Origin: CALKAL01 sp051846895
GTDB lineage: Bacteria; Bacillota; Bacilli; Bacillales; Alkalibacillaceae
Length of the DNA stretch: 22,517 nt
Reading direction: 5' to 3'
NCBI GenBank assembly: GCA_051846895.1
Contig: JBPYCQ010000025.1
Coordinates: forward strand, 1 to 22,517
Shown one piece after another: positions 1-9,500 of this stretch (the first letter of the stretch is position 1; each line of letters begins with the position of its first letter). The notes below the pieces were generated by a model that made no database searches, was not told the origin of the DNA, and worked only from the letters and a program-made list of their open reading frames with translations. A program made the position numbers and the translations under genes.

Positions 1-71
1 TGTGACTGATAAACTAAATTATACAGTTTCCGATAAATAAGATTATACACTTTTAGTCAGTTGCCGAAGTT

Positions 72-117
72 AGTAGTTTTTATGAAACTGCCCGAGGGCA
101 GTTTCATAAAAACTACT
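72..117. repeat. 22-bp perfect inverted repeat upstream of istA
   Basis: Arms 72-93 and 96-117 are perfectly complementary around a GA centre (key core GAAACTGCCC / GGGCAGTTTC). The hairpin lies between the left terminal repeat and istA. It has no following T-run on the plus strand, so it is not a simple terminator. It may block read-through transcription or translation entering the transposase from outside; that role is inferred. Confidence 0.75.
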
Positions 118-202
118 CTCGCAACTTGAAACCAATATAAAAATCACTCTATCACTGGTATTATATTGATAGCTTAATTTCTCAGTGATGGAGGGTAAAA
201 AG

Positions 203-1783
203 GTGGATAAATGGGAAATGTATATGGAAATTCATCAATTATTAAAACAAGGTTTTAGTAAAACCAAAGTTGCTGAAAAACTAGGCATCTCAAGGTCGAC
301 AGTTTACCGTTATTTAAAGCATAATCCAGAAAGCATGGCTGATTGGATACGAAGCACGAAAACTAGAAGAAAAATATTGGATCCATATAAAAATTTGATT
401 TTATCATGGTTAAGAGAACATCCAGATATGTCAGCTGCACAAGTATTAGATTGGCTATTAGAAAAATATAGTGATTTAGTAGTTTCAGAAAGTACTGTAC
501 GGCTATATGTAAGGAATCTTAGAAAGGAATATAATATTCCAAAGGAAAGTTCACCAAGAATTTATGAGTCGGTTCCAGAGAAGCCAATGGGTTCACAAAT
601 TCAAGTTGATTTTGGACAAACAGAACAATTCACACCAGATGGAAGAAAAGTAAAACTACGTTTTATAGCATTTGTATTAGCTCATTCTCGCTATAAATAT
701 AAAGAATGGTTGGACAGGCCATTTACTACAAGAGATGTCATTCAGGCCCATGAAAATGCATTTCGATATTTTGGAGGAATCACAGATGAATTCGTCTATG
801 ATCAGGATGCATTAATTCTCGTTAGTGAAAATGGCGGAGATCTTATATTAACTAAAGAATTTCAATCTTATAAAGAAGAACGAAACTTAAAAGTCTGGAT
901 GTGTAGAAAAGCTGACCCAGAAAGTAAAGGAAAGGTAGAAAACGTAGTTAAATATGTAAAACAAAATTTTGCCAAGCATCGTTTGTACTATGGGTTAGAT
1001 GCATGGAATGAAGCTGGTTGGAAATGGCTTGAACGCACTGCAAACTATAAAGTCCACAATACAACAAAAAAGAGACCAGTTGAAGTGTTTGCCCTCGAAA
1101 AGCAACACTTACGTCCAGTCTCCCCAATTAGTGATAATACATATATCACTAAAACCTTTAATACAAGTATAACAAGAACTGTTCGGAAGGACAATATAAT
1201 TTGGTATAAATCGAATCGTTACACAGTTCCTTTAGGAACTTTTCAAAAGACAAAACAAGTCTATATCGAAACGAAGGATGATAAATATTTAATTATTCGA
1301 GAAAGCAAATCTGGTCCCATTCTTGCCAAACATCGAATCACTTCTGGCAAAGGAAAGTTGATTCAAGATACAAGTCATATACGTGATCGGACAAAGGGAA
1401 TTGATACCTATATTGAGACAGTTGCCTCGTACTTTAGCAATTCAAATAAAGCAAAACAATTTTTACAAGAAATACGTAAGGTACGACAGCGTTACATTCG
1501 AGATCAATTACAAATGATTTCTAAAGAAATTAAAAAACACAATCAAGAATTACTTGATAAAGCATTAGAAGAATGTATGAAATGGCAACTTTTTTGTGCA
1601 ACGGATTTTATCGATATGGTTCAATACCTGAACCGACAAAATGTATCAAGTGTCAATAATGAAAAACGACAAATAGATGATCTTAAACAATTTAATTATT
1701 TAAGTGAGTCTGTTTCTCAGACAAAAGCTCAAACTAGAGATATTCAGGAATATGTTTCTGTATTGGAAGGTGAAATTCAATGA
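203..1783 (+). CDS. istA: IS21-family transposase IstA
   Basis: IstA is the DDE transposase that cuts and joins IS21 ends and works with the ATPase IstB. The protein (526 residues from the GTG at 203) begins with a helix-turn-helix around residues 17-40 (KTKVAEKLGISRSTVYRYL). It then has an rve-type integrase core with acidic residues at D136 (QVDFGQ), D200 (VYDQDA) and E246 (KGKVENV). A downstream beta-rich domain follows (WYKSNRYTVPLG). The reading frame is open from a GTG at 185 and an ATG at 188. However, the GGAGGG at 190-195 lies inside those first codons and is spaced 7 bases from the GTG at 203, which I take as the start. The stop overlaps the istB start. It appears intact. Confidence 0.9.
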   Translation: MDKWEMYMEIHQLLKQGFSKTKVAEKLGISRSTVYRYLKHNPESMADWIRSTKTRRKILDPYKNLILSWLREHPDMSAAQVLDWLLEKYSDLVVSESTVRLYVRNLRKEYNIPKESSPRIYESVPEKPMGSQIQVDFGQTEQFTPDGRKVKLRFIAFVLAHSRYKYKEWLDRPFTTRDVIQAHENAFRYFGGITDEFVYDQDALILVSENGGDLILTKEFQSYKEERNLKVWMCRKADPESKGKVENVVKYVKQNFAKHRLYYGLDAWNEAGWKWLERTANYKVHNTTKKRPVEVFALEKQHLRPVSPISDNTYITKTFNTSITRTVRKDNIIWYKSNRYTVPLGTFQKTKQVYIETKDDKYLIIRESKSGPILAKHRITSGKGKLIQDTSHIRDRTKGIDTYIETVASYFSNSNKAKQFLQEIRKVRQRYIRDQLQMISKEIKKHNQELLDKALEECMKWQLFCATDFIDMVQYLNRQNVSSVNNEKRQIDDLKQFNYLSESVSQTKAQTRDIQEYVSVLEGEIQ

Positions 1784-2544
1784 GTCAATTATCAACATTA
1801 CAAGACACATTAAAGTCACTTCGTTTCGGAGAAACAGCTAATAATCTACCAGCATTGTTAGAAAAGGCAGAAAAAGATAATGTGACTTACGCAGCCTTTT
1901 TAATGGATATCTTGAGCTATGAGCAAAAAAAGCGTGAAGAAAAACAAATCGAAAAACGTCTTAAATGGGCTACATTCCCTTATTATAAAACCCTAGAGCA
2001 ATTTGATTTGAATGAACAACAATCTATGAGTAAGAAAGAGTTTAATAAATTAAAAGAGTTACTGTGGATAGAGCAACTTTACAACATTATCCTGTTAGGA
2101 CCTCCAGGTGTTGGTAAAACACATCTGGCGGTCGGCCTAGGAATACAAGCAATTCATCAAGGCTATAAGGTGATTTTTACTTCCATGGGAGAATTAATTC
2201 ATACATTAAAAACAGAGGGAATTACACGTAAGTCACAAACAAGGATGAAAAGAATTCGCAAAGCCGATTTAGTAGTCATCGATGATCTAATGTTCATGGC
2301 TATAAATCAAGATGAAGCAAACCTATTCTTTCATCTAATAAACGATTTATACAACACTTCAAGTATTATACTTACTTCTAACAAGGCTCCTAAAGAATGG
2401 GGTGAGTTATTAGGCGATCCAGCAATTACTACCGCTATATTAGATAGGATTATGCACAGAGCGGAAATTATCCATTTAAATGGAGACAGTTATCGCATGA
2501 AACATAGAACTTCTATCTTTGGAGCAAAAACTGCTTCAAATTAA
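1780..2544 (+). CDS. istB: IS21-family helper ATPase IstB
   Basis: IstB is a DnaC/DnaA-like AAA+ ATPase that assembles on target DNA and stimulates IstA. The 254-residue protein has an N-terminal helical region and then Walker A GPPGVGKT at residues 107-114. Walker B follows, with the acidic pair at D168-D169 (LVVIDDL), and the sensor region SIILTSNKAP comes near residue 200. This is the usual length for the family. It starts at an ATG overlapping the istA stop (ATGA), with GAAGGTGA upstream, so translation is probably coupled. The gene ends 36 bases before the right tip of the element. Confidence 0.92.
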   Translation: MSQLSTLQDTLKSLRFGETANNLPALLEKAEKDNVTYAAFLMDILSYEQKKREEKQIEKRLKWATFPYYKTLEQFDLNEQQSMSKKEFNKLKELLWIEQLYNIILLGPPGVGKTHLAVGLGIQAIHQGYKVIFTSMGELIHTLKTEGITRKSQTRMKRIRKADLVVIDDLMFMAINQDEANLFFHLINDLYNTSSIILTSNKAPKEWGELLGDPAITTAILDRIMHRAEIIHLNGDSYRMKHRTSIFGAKTASN

Positions 2545-2568
2545 TTATCGAAAACTGTATCTTTTTAC

Positions 2569-2574
2569 TTGACG
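2569..2574 (+). promoter_or_regulatory. Outward-facing -35-like hexamer in the IS right end
   Basis: TTGACG lies inside the right terminal repeat and faces the downstream dodA-dodB operon. In IS21, an outward -35 in the right end is known to form a promoter when a -10 lies next to it. Here a TATAAT stands at 2589-2594, but the spacer is only 14 bases, shorter than usual, so function is uncertain. Confidence 0.3.
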
Positions 2575-2669
2575 GTTACAATTATTGGTATAATTGGTTT
2601 ACTAGTGTTTAATTTTAATATATAAATCTAGTTACTATTACAACTTTAATAACAAAGGAGGTTGGGCGA

Positions 2670-3602
2670 ATGTCATCGGAAATCAAGAAGGTTTTTAATA
2701 TTTATTATATAAATTTTTCGAAGGTTTACGAGATCTCTATGATGTTAAATAATGTCATCCTATCATCTATTCAAAGGGAAAACAGCTCTTCTTCTGAGAA
2801 TTCGAGTTCAGTCTCAGCAAATACTTCAATTTCAACCGCATTAAATAATCTAGCTACAATTAAAAGTTATATGGGTGGACAGTTAACTGAAAAAAAAACA
2901 AGCTCATCAAAAATGGTAGAATCTCTCGATGTTAAAACAACAAAGTCAATTTTATTAAAACAGATTGATAAAAGAAGCAAGGTAATAAATGATTTTACTA
3001 TGTGTTCTGAGGGAGACTTAATAAAGGTTGATAATGTTAATTTACAAATACTAAACGAGGAAAATTTAAGAGAACTAAAAATATTCAGGAGCAATGCACT
3101 TAAAGATTTTCGAGTAGAAGGTGTAGATGTAAATAATTTAATAACTTCAATGTTAAAAGACTATTCATACTTACTATATGGGAAAATGCCAAATTCATCA
3201 GAAAAGGTTGTAATTAAAATACCGATGGAATTAGAAAATGAATTTGAAAGTAATTATAATGTTGATGATATCACTATTGGAAGAGTCTCTATAATTGGAG
3301 TTTATAAAGGAATTGTTAAAGAAGAAAAGATTAATACAAATACATTTAATTATTTATATGAAATAGGACTTAAACAACAGTCGCAGAAAGGTGATGTACA
3401 AAGAGAAAAAGTAATTTCAAGTGCATACCATGAGGAAGATAAACCTATTCCATTTAAGCGAAGTAATAATGGAGAATTTGTTTTTATTGATGTTATTGCT
3501 ATTATACAGAATGTTAATTTTAATGAAGAGGTAGATCAACAGCTACCAAAAACACCTTGGTATAAAAAAATATTTAGTTGGTTTAAAAAATGGGGTAATT
3601 AA
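2670..3602 (+). CDS. dodA: DUF6414-like protein, probable Dodola component DodA
   Basis: A 310-residue soluble protein with no signal peptide or membrane segment. It opens with a short hydrophobic strand (FNIYYINF), then a Ser/Asn-rich linker at residues 37-60 (SSSSENSSSVSANTS). A central GDLIKVDNVNLQIL stretch and later GRVSIIGVYKGI-type strands follow, and the C-terminus is basic and aromatic (WYKKIFSWFKKW). This layout resembles the DUF6414 family. A DUF6414 protein beside a ClpB-like ATPase is the known composition of the Dodola anti-phage system. The family call is from recalled pattern, not a search. AAAGGAGG sits 11 bases before the ATG. The next gene starts 3 bases after the stop, so the two form an operon. 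The biochemical role of this partner is not known. Confidence 0.65.
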   Translation: MSSEIKKVFNIYYINFSKVYEISMMLNNVILSSIQRENSSSSENSSSVSANTSISTALNNLATIKSYMGGQLTEKKTSSSKMVESLDVKTTKSILLKQIDKRSKVINDFTMCSEGDLIKVDNVNLQILNEENLRELKIFRSNALKDFRVEGVDVNNLITSMLKDYSYLLYGKMPNSSEKVVIKIPMELENEFESNYNVDDITIGRVSIIGVYKGIVKEEKINTNTFNYLYEIGLKQQSQKGDVQREKVISSAYHEEDKPIPFKRSNNGEFVFIDVIAIIQNVNFNEEVDQQLPKTPWYKKIFSWFKKWGN

Positions 3603-3605
3603 TAC

Positions 3606-5153
3606 ATGGAGAGATTTACTTTATATACTTACCAAAATAGAGATGAATTTGAAAAGTTTTATAAACAAAAAGAAGATGATGGATATATTATAACCCCCTT
3701 TATGTTTCAAGAAACAATGGAGTTACTTGAAGAAAATCCAGAATCGATTATAGATATTTCAAATTTAGTAGAATATCTATTGGTAAATACTGCAGATATA
3801 GTCCCTGCTATGAATAATTTTAGACCTGCAAATGAAGATACACAGTTTATAATCATACAATCTTTATCTGAACAAGCATTAGAAATGTTCCGTTTATTTT
3901 TTAAAGATAAAGTTCCTTTATATTCTATTAAAAGTGTCCAAGAACAGGAATTTAATCAATTACCAGTTAAGACTGTACCGTTTAAAAGAGTTCATTTGTA
4001 CTCATATAGAAACTCTAATGAATTAGACAGGATTATTAAGTATTTAAATGATGAGGACACACCTCTGGTTAGTTTTAGTCAAATTAATGATGCCTTTATA
4101 AATGATTTTAAGCGAAGTATTAAAGAACAAAAAGAGATTTTTGTTGATATAACATCTTTGGTTCTCGCAATAAAGGACAATTCAAGCCTTAATTATTATG
4201 CAGAAAAAGTAATGATTGAAAACTCTAACTTCAAGATTATTATTCATACTGATCAAGTTAAAGAGGCTTTAGAAGTTTTTAGATTAGTATTTGATGAAGT
4301 TCAGCCTATTTACAAATTAATTCCGATTGAGAGAGAAGAAGAAGTAGAAGTCTTGGAAGATAAAACGGTAAAAATTGTTGATTTAACTAAAGATGAAGTT
4401 AAAAGAGCAGTGGAGGAAATTTCAAATAATCTCTTTGGACATAAAAAGTTTAAAGATCAATTACCAAATGCTATCAATAACTTTATTTTATTAAACCGTA
4501 TTGAGGAAAAGAAAATCTTCTCCATTTTTCTTTTAGGAGATACAGGACTAGGAAAAACAGAATTCGCTTCTCTATTAAAAAATCAACTTAATCCTGATAC
4601 ACCATTAATTAAAATTAATTTTGGCAATTATAGTAGTCAAGATGCATTAAATAGCCTTATAGGTAGTCCTAGGGGTTATATAGGATCAGAAGAGGGAGAA
4701 CTAAGTAGTAAAGTATTAAAAAGTAAGGCTGGAGTAATATTATGCGATGAATTTGAAAAAGCAAATAAGCAAATATTTAACTTTTTCCTCGAATTACTTG
4801 AAGATGGTGTATTTACGGATTCGTTATCAAGAGAACATAACCTTGATGGTTATATTATTATATTTACATCAAATTTAGACAAGAACCAATTTTATAAAGG
4901 TATCCCAGCTGAATTCCAATCTCGTTTAGATTTAGTGTTTGAATTTTGCCCCCTATCAGATAGTGAAAAGAAAGAGTTTGTGAATTATTTTGTAGACAAC
5001 TTTATAGAAAGAGTTGAAAAGGCTGAGGAAACTTTAGAATTTGATCTATCCCCTCAATTAATTGAACGAGTTAAAAATACAAACGTTCGAGATGTCGGTA
5101 ATATTCGTGACATTAAGCGGATCTTAATTAGTAAGATTCTTAAAGGCTATTAA
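3606..5153 (+). CDS. dodB: ClpB-like AAA+ ATPase, probable Dodola component DodB
   Basis: A 515-residue protein with one AAA+ module of the ClpA/ClpB second-ring type. Visible motifs are Walker A GDTGLGKT (311-318), pore loop GYIG (357-360), Walker B ILCDE (D381, E382), sensor 1 TSN (N423), arginine finger in FQSRLD (R440) and sensor 2 GNIRDIKR (498-505). All key ATPase residues are present. The intact GYIG loop suggests it can thread a polypeptide. The first 240 residues are two copies of one domain, about 4-108 and 128-239; compare ALEMFRLFF with ALEVFRLVF, and LYTYQNRDE with LYSYRNSNE. There is no first AAA ring and no ClpP-binding tripeptide was recognised. It directly follows the DUF6414-like gene, supporting Dodola. 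Confidence 0.75.
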   Translation: MERFTLYTYQNRDEFEKFYKQKEDDGYIITPFMFQETMELLEENPESIIDISNLVEYLLVNTADIVPAMNNFRPANEDTQFIIIQSLSEQALEMFRLFFKDKVPLYSIKSVQEQEFNQLPVKTVPFKRVHLYSYRNSNELDRIIKYLNDEDTPLVSFSQINDAFINDFKRSIKEQKEIFVDITSLVLAIKDNSSLNYYAEKVMIENSNFKIIIHTDQVKEALEVFRLVFDEVQPIYKLIPIEREEEVEVLEDKTVKIVDLTKDEVKRAVEEISNNLFGHKKFKDQLPNAINNFILLNRIEEKKIFSIFLLGDTGLGKTEFASLLKNQLNPDTPLIKINFGNYSSQDALNSLIGSPRGYIGSEEGELSSKVLKSKAGVILCDEFEKANKQIFNFFLELLEDGVFTDSLSREHNLDGYIIIFTSNLDKNQFYKGIPAEFQSRLDLVFEFCPLSDSEKKEFVNYFVDNFIERVEKAEETLEFDLSPQLIERVKNTNVRDVGNIRDIKRILISKILKGY

Positions 5154-5269
5154 AAAGTTGTTTACTACTTTCTCACAGTCGTTATGTTTTCAGCAAGAGA
5201 TTATACCAGTTAAAATTGGCAACAATGAGTGTGGATTGAATTGATCTAACAAAAGTTATAAAAGATAAA

Positions 5270-5299
5270 AAGGATGGAGAAAAACAATTCTCCATCCTT
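5270..5299 (+). terminator. Hairpin downstream of dodB
   Basis: Perfect 12-bp arms AAGGATGGAGAA (5270-5281) and TTCTCCATCCTT (5288-5299) enclose a 6-base loop. The following bases are only moderately T-rich (ACATTTGTTT). It is the first strong stem after the dodB stop, 117 bases downstream, and the probable end of that transcript. Confidence 0.55.
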
Positions 5300-5324
5300 A
5301 CATTTGTTTCCGTTACCTTTAAAT

Positions 5325-5344
5325 TGATACGGTGAACCGTATCA
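5325..5344. repeat. Short palindrome of unknown role
   Basis: TGATACGGT and ACCGTATCA are perfect 9-base arms separated only by GA. The near-zero loop makes a protein-binding site (operator or recombination core) more likely than an RNA hairpin. No second copy was noticed in the window. Confidence 0.45.
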
Positions 5345-5638
5345 CAAATAGTGGTAAAACAAAGGGTCGAAGTAGTTATTGAGAAGGAGTGGCTAGATAC
5401 AATAGAAGGATGACACAGTTATATGAATGCAAGTTGGCTTATTAAAATCTCCTATGTAGACGATGATTAATAAGCCGAAAACTATAATAACTTATTATGA
5501 ATTGTATAATTCACTAGGAAAGTGTTTACAATTACCAAAATTATCTATAACCTTAATATAAAGTAATGCTATAAATCTATTTACATTATATATTTTACTT
5601 AAATTACTATTATTTGAGAAAAAGTGTAGGTGGTAGTT

Positions 5639-6547
5639 GTGTCTTATCCTTATACAAATGTAATTTCGTTATATGAAGATAACCCGCATTTATATTCAAC
5701 TTTTGAATTCGAATACCCGAAGGATAAAGAAAAGTTCCTAGATTATATAATTCCGGTTTTAGAAAAAGAGTACGGATTAGATAGTAGTTTAATAGAGGAG
5801 AAACTGAAAAACGTCTCTAGCGATAAGAGAGAAGCAATTATCAATTTCATGAAAAAACATAACACACCTAATCCAGATAAAAGTATTTCTCCCAAAAGGC
5901 CTTGGTTAAAAAATACTAGAAGTAAGTTGCCGGAAATTATCGCACGAGATATCTTATCTAAAAAAGAAAATGTAAAATTTCCATATAGATACAGTATTAA
6001 TGAGGAAGATCCGGATATGCCGAAAAGAGGTATTGATGGTTTTGGTTTTATCTTTAAGGAAGATAATGGGGGTGTAAGTTTAGATTATATTGTAGCCGCA
6101 GAGGTCAAGGCTTCAGAAGACAAAAATAGTCCCCCTGCAACAGTTCATCAAGCAAAGGACAGTATGTTCTCTGCATTAAAAAGTATAGTTAATATTGATA
6201 CAAGGTTAAGAAAATCATTAGCCAGTGCATTTGATATCTTGGATGAAAAGGAATTTGTTGCAGTTGTAGCAAATATAATATCAATAATAGAGGAAAATGA
6301 CTACAATAAATTGGAAGAGTTAAAAAAACAAATTGTGGTAGTTCCATTTCTATTAAGAAAAAGAGAATTTTGGTCAGAAGATGATTATGGAAAATTTAAA
6401 ACAAATAGTCATGAATTAGATTGTGCTGCAATAAAGTATTATATTGTGGCTTTAGATTATGATTTAGGTGACTTTTCCGACGAAATATACGAGATACTAA
6501 GGAATGGTAGAGATGACAAAGTCAGTTTGGGAAAATCAGATAAATAA
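5639..6547 (+). CDS. hamA: PD-(D/E)xK-like effector, probable Hachiman HamA
   Basis: About 302 residues. A nuclease-type core is visible: E99 in SKLPEIIARDIL, then D133 in GIDGFGF, then a strand ending in E155-x-K157 (AAEVKAS). This is the E...D...ExK arrangement of PD-(D/E)xK folds and of the HamA (DUF1837-type) effector. It is followed, with overlap, by a Ski2-like helicase, the order used in Hachiman, where HamB restrains HamA until DNA damage or phage signals release its nuclease activity (family knowledge). The frame is open from a GTG at 5630, but AGGTGG at 5628-5633 fits the GTG at 5639 (5-base spacer), chosen here. Other nuclease-plus-helicase systems such as AbpAB remain possible. 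Confidence 0.62.
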   Translation: MSYPYTNVISLYEDNPHLYSTFEFEYPKDKEKFLDYIIPVLEKEYGLDSSLIEEKLKNVSSDKREAIINFMKKHNTPNPDKSISPKRPWLKNTRSKLPEIIARDILSKKENVKFPYRYSINEEDPDMPKRGIDGFGFIFKEDNGGVSLDYIVAAEVKASEDKNSPPATVHQAKDSMFSALKSIVNIDTRLRKSLASAFDILDEKEFVAVVANIISIIEENDYNKLEELKKQIVVVPFLLRKREFWSEDDYGKFKTNSHELDCAAIKYYIVALDYDLGDFSDEIYEILRNGRDDKVSLGKSDK

Positions 6548-9500
6548 AATACGGGGTAGTAGAAAGACAAAAGAAATATTAACAGATTGGACAGAATATG
6601 ACCTTTCTTCACGGCTTAGTATTTATGATAATACTAGGCCAAAAGAACATTCTGAATCAGAGTTTTTGGCATTTCTGTATCAAAGTACTGGCTCCAAACT
6701 AGATCGTTTATCAAAAGAGGATTCTCTCTCTCTAATCAAAAAAGGCTATGATATTAGTAAAACAATCTGGTTTGAAAATAAACCGAGTAATCCTGTAGAT
6801 TATATCAACCAACTTTTTAACTTAGGTGTATCTGGAATACTTAGTGAATCTACTGCTGAAGTCAGAATGATATTAAAAGATGAGGACTTTAGTAGACTAT
6901 ATAATAAAATAAAAGTTAAAAATTGGGGCATATATTTAGAGAGTACTAATAAATTATTATTTCTCATTTTACTTAGAAAACTAAACGGCTGGGAAGATAT
7001 TAAATTCACAAAACATATTATGGAAAATATTAGTGTAAAACGAGATAGTGAAGAAGAGAGATATTTAAATACTCTAACAGATTATGAAAATCCATTTCCT
7101 GTATTAAGTTGGTTAGCCACTCAACTAAATATATTAGAAGCAATAGAAGAATACTCAAAATACATACTAACTGGTAAGCCAGATAATATAGAAAAAGTCA
7201 TTATAAGGCTATGTAGTGATGCAATAGAATTAATCGAGAACTCACATAGACCCTCTGAAAAAATAACAGTAAAACTGTTTGAAATAGGATTAATAAAAAT
7301 GGTCAAAAGTTCATTATGGACAAATACATATGGGCTTTCTGAAAAAGTAGATGAATATATCGAGCATCTTACAAGTACTAATAACGATAATCCAGTTTTT
7401 GATTTATGGCCATCACAACAAGGGGCTCTTAGCCAAAATTTATTTGACTTGAATAAGACAGCATTGATAGTTCAAATGCCAACTAGTGCAGGTAAAACAC
7501 TGCTATCTAAGTTTTATATATTACAAACTTTAAATTTATATCATAATGCAAAAATAGCGTATATTGTCCCTACACGGGCTTTAGTAAATCAAGTAAAAAA
7601 AGATTTGAGAAATGATTTTATAGATTTAGATATTAATGTAGATATTGCAATTCCATTCGCTGACATAGACCCTCTTGAAGAAGAATTATTGTTGCAAGAT
7701 ACAGATGTATTAGTTACTACACCAGAAAAATTGGATGTCTTACTAAGGAACGATCATCCTTCAGTAGAAAATTTGAGGTTAGTTGTAGTAGATGAGGCTC
7801 ATAACTTGGCAGATAGTAGCCGAGGTTCTAAATTAGAACTTCTTCTCTCAAATTTAAGGAGAGAAAACAGAAACCTAAGGGTTTTGTTACTAAGTCCATT
7901 TATAAGAAACGCTAAAGAAATTGCAACTTGGTTAGGTGATAATCGGGGGCATGATATCTTTGTAGATTGGAGACCGTCACAACAATTTACGGGGTTATAT
8001 AAACTTGATACATTAGGACGTGGAAATCATTATGGAGTAATTAATTACATACCCTCAAGTCTAAATACAATGTACAACCGAGAGTTTACTTTTAAAATTC
8101 ATCATAGTACAAGAAAGTTAACAAAAGTAAAACAAGCATTTGAAGCAGCCAAAGTTTATGAAAAGTTGGGAGGAGTACTAATTCTTTGCTCAACAAGAAT
8201 AACGGCAGAATCATTTGCTAAATATTGTGTGGAATCGAGGCAAAATTTAGATAGTACTTTAATTCGGCAATTAAAGCCCCTTTTAGAGTTAATTGAAGAG
8301 GAATTAGGTAAGGATTCTTTACTGTATAAAGCAGTATTAACTGGTTGTGCATATCACCATTCATCACTACCGCTAATAATTAGAGAGGAAATAGAAGAGG
8401 CAATCGCAAATAGATTAATTACAGTTGTTTCGGCAACAACCACTTTGGCACAAGGAATGAATTTCCCGATTTCAACAGTAGTTTTTCAATCAATGAATGT
8501 TCCAAATGGAACATATTCACGTGCAATGACAAATGCAGAGTTCTGGAATATAGCAGGTAGGGCTGGAAGAGCGTTGACTGATAAAGAAGGTCATATTTTG
8601 GCTATTCATGAATCGGATAAAGACGAAGAGCAATTTAGGAAATATCTTTCAGATAAGAATAATGATGTCCTGTCTTCATTACTAGAAACTCTAGATTTAT
8701 ATAATGAAGAAGATGAATTTGATTTTAGTTTACTACGAAAATCGGACGGTTTCACTAATCTTTTACAATATATATATCATATTCTATATATAGAAGAGGA
8801 TATAGAGATAGAAGATATTGTACGTGGAAGTTTAGTTTACCATCAATTGCTTAATGCAGGTAAAGATGAGTTAGCAAAGAAACTGATAAATATTACACGC
8901 TTATATAGAAAGCATATTTCTAAAGATCTTAATAAGAAAAAGTTAATGAAATCGATAGACGGTTCGGGTTTGTCTAGTATAAGTATGAAATACTTATTAG
9001 GGAGACTTTCACAACAGAATGTAAACTTCAATTCAAACAAAATTTTCAGTTATAATGATGATACATTAGAGAAATATATTGATTTAATTAATAATATACC
9101 TGAAATTAACTTAGGTATATATAAACAAGGAGGAAACTTTAATCCTAAACTTGTTTCAGAAATCACTAAAGATTGGGTAAGTGGTAAGCCTTTAAAGGAA
9201 ATTGCTCAAAAGCATATCACCTTTAAAGCCAATCTGGATGAAAAAATACAGCATTGCGGTAAGTATATTTACGGTAACCTCACAAATAACCTTTCTTGGG
9301 GGTTGGCTGCAATGCTTAGGGCAAATGGTATACTTCTAGGGAAAGAAGAATTAGACACGGATGAATCTTTAATTCCTTCGTATATATATTTTGGGGTTAA
9401 TAATAAGGAAGCAGCGGCATTAGCAATGTTAGGTGTCCCACGATTTGCTGCCGAAAGATTGGGGAAAATGTGGAGGAAAGAAAATGGGGAATTTAAGAAC

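Larger units (their letters stand above)
1..2580 (+). mobile_element. Complete IS21-family insertion sequence (first copy)
   Basis: The element carries istA and istB with a 4-base ATGA overlap, the layout of the IS21 family. The first 40 bases and the reverse complement of 2541-2580 align as imperfect terminal inverted repeats: both start TGT, and both contain ATACAGTTT followed one base later by CGATAA. The left end has a second related motif, ATTATACA at 19-26 and again at 43-50, as expected for the multiple terminal repeats of this family. The left tip coincides with base 1, so the left flank and any target duplication are not visible. It is not the same subfamily as the second IS21 element: the ends and proteins differ clearly. 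Confidence 0.88.
5154..5638. other. Gene-free interval between the Dodola-like and Hachiman-like operons
   Basis: No convincing gene was found in these 485 bases. They contain a likely terminator hairpin (5270-5299), a short perfect palindrome (5325-5344), a longer-loop inverted repeat (5434-5478) and an AT-rich segment that should hold the promoter of the next operon. TTTACA at 5525-5530 and at 5580-5585 are possible -35 boxes but lack a clear -10. A short open stretch read from about 5345 to 5416 (VVKQRVEVVIEKEWLDTIEG) could be a vestige of a lost gene; I cannot assign it. Confidence 0.5.

Noticed and set aside
2569..2594. TTGACG plus TATAAT as a full promoter for the Dodola-like operon
   Set aside because: The spacer is only 14 bases, below the usual 16-18. 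Listed only as an outward -35-like hexamer.
5398..5468. Short peptides in the spacer before hamA (for example one starting ATGACACAG)
   Set aside because: Under 20 codons, in different frames, with stops between them. At most a vestige of a lost gene.
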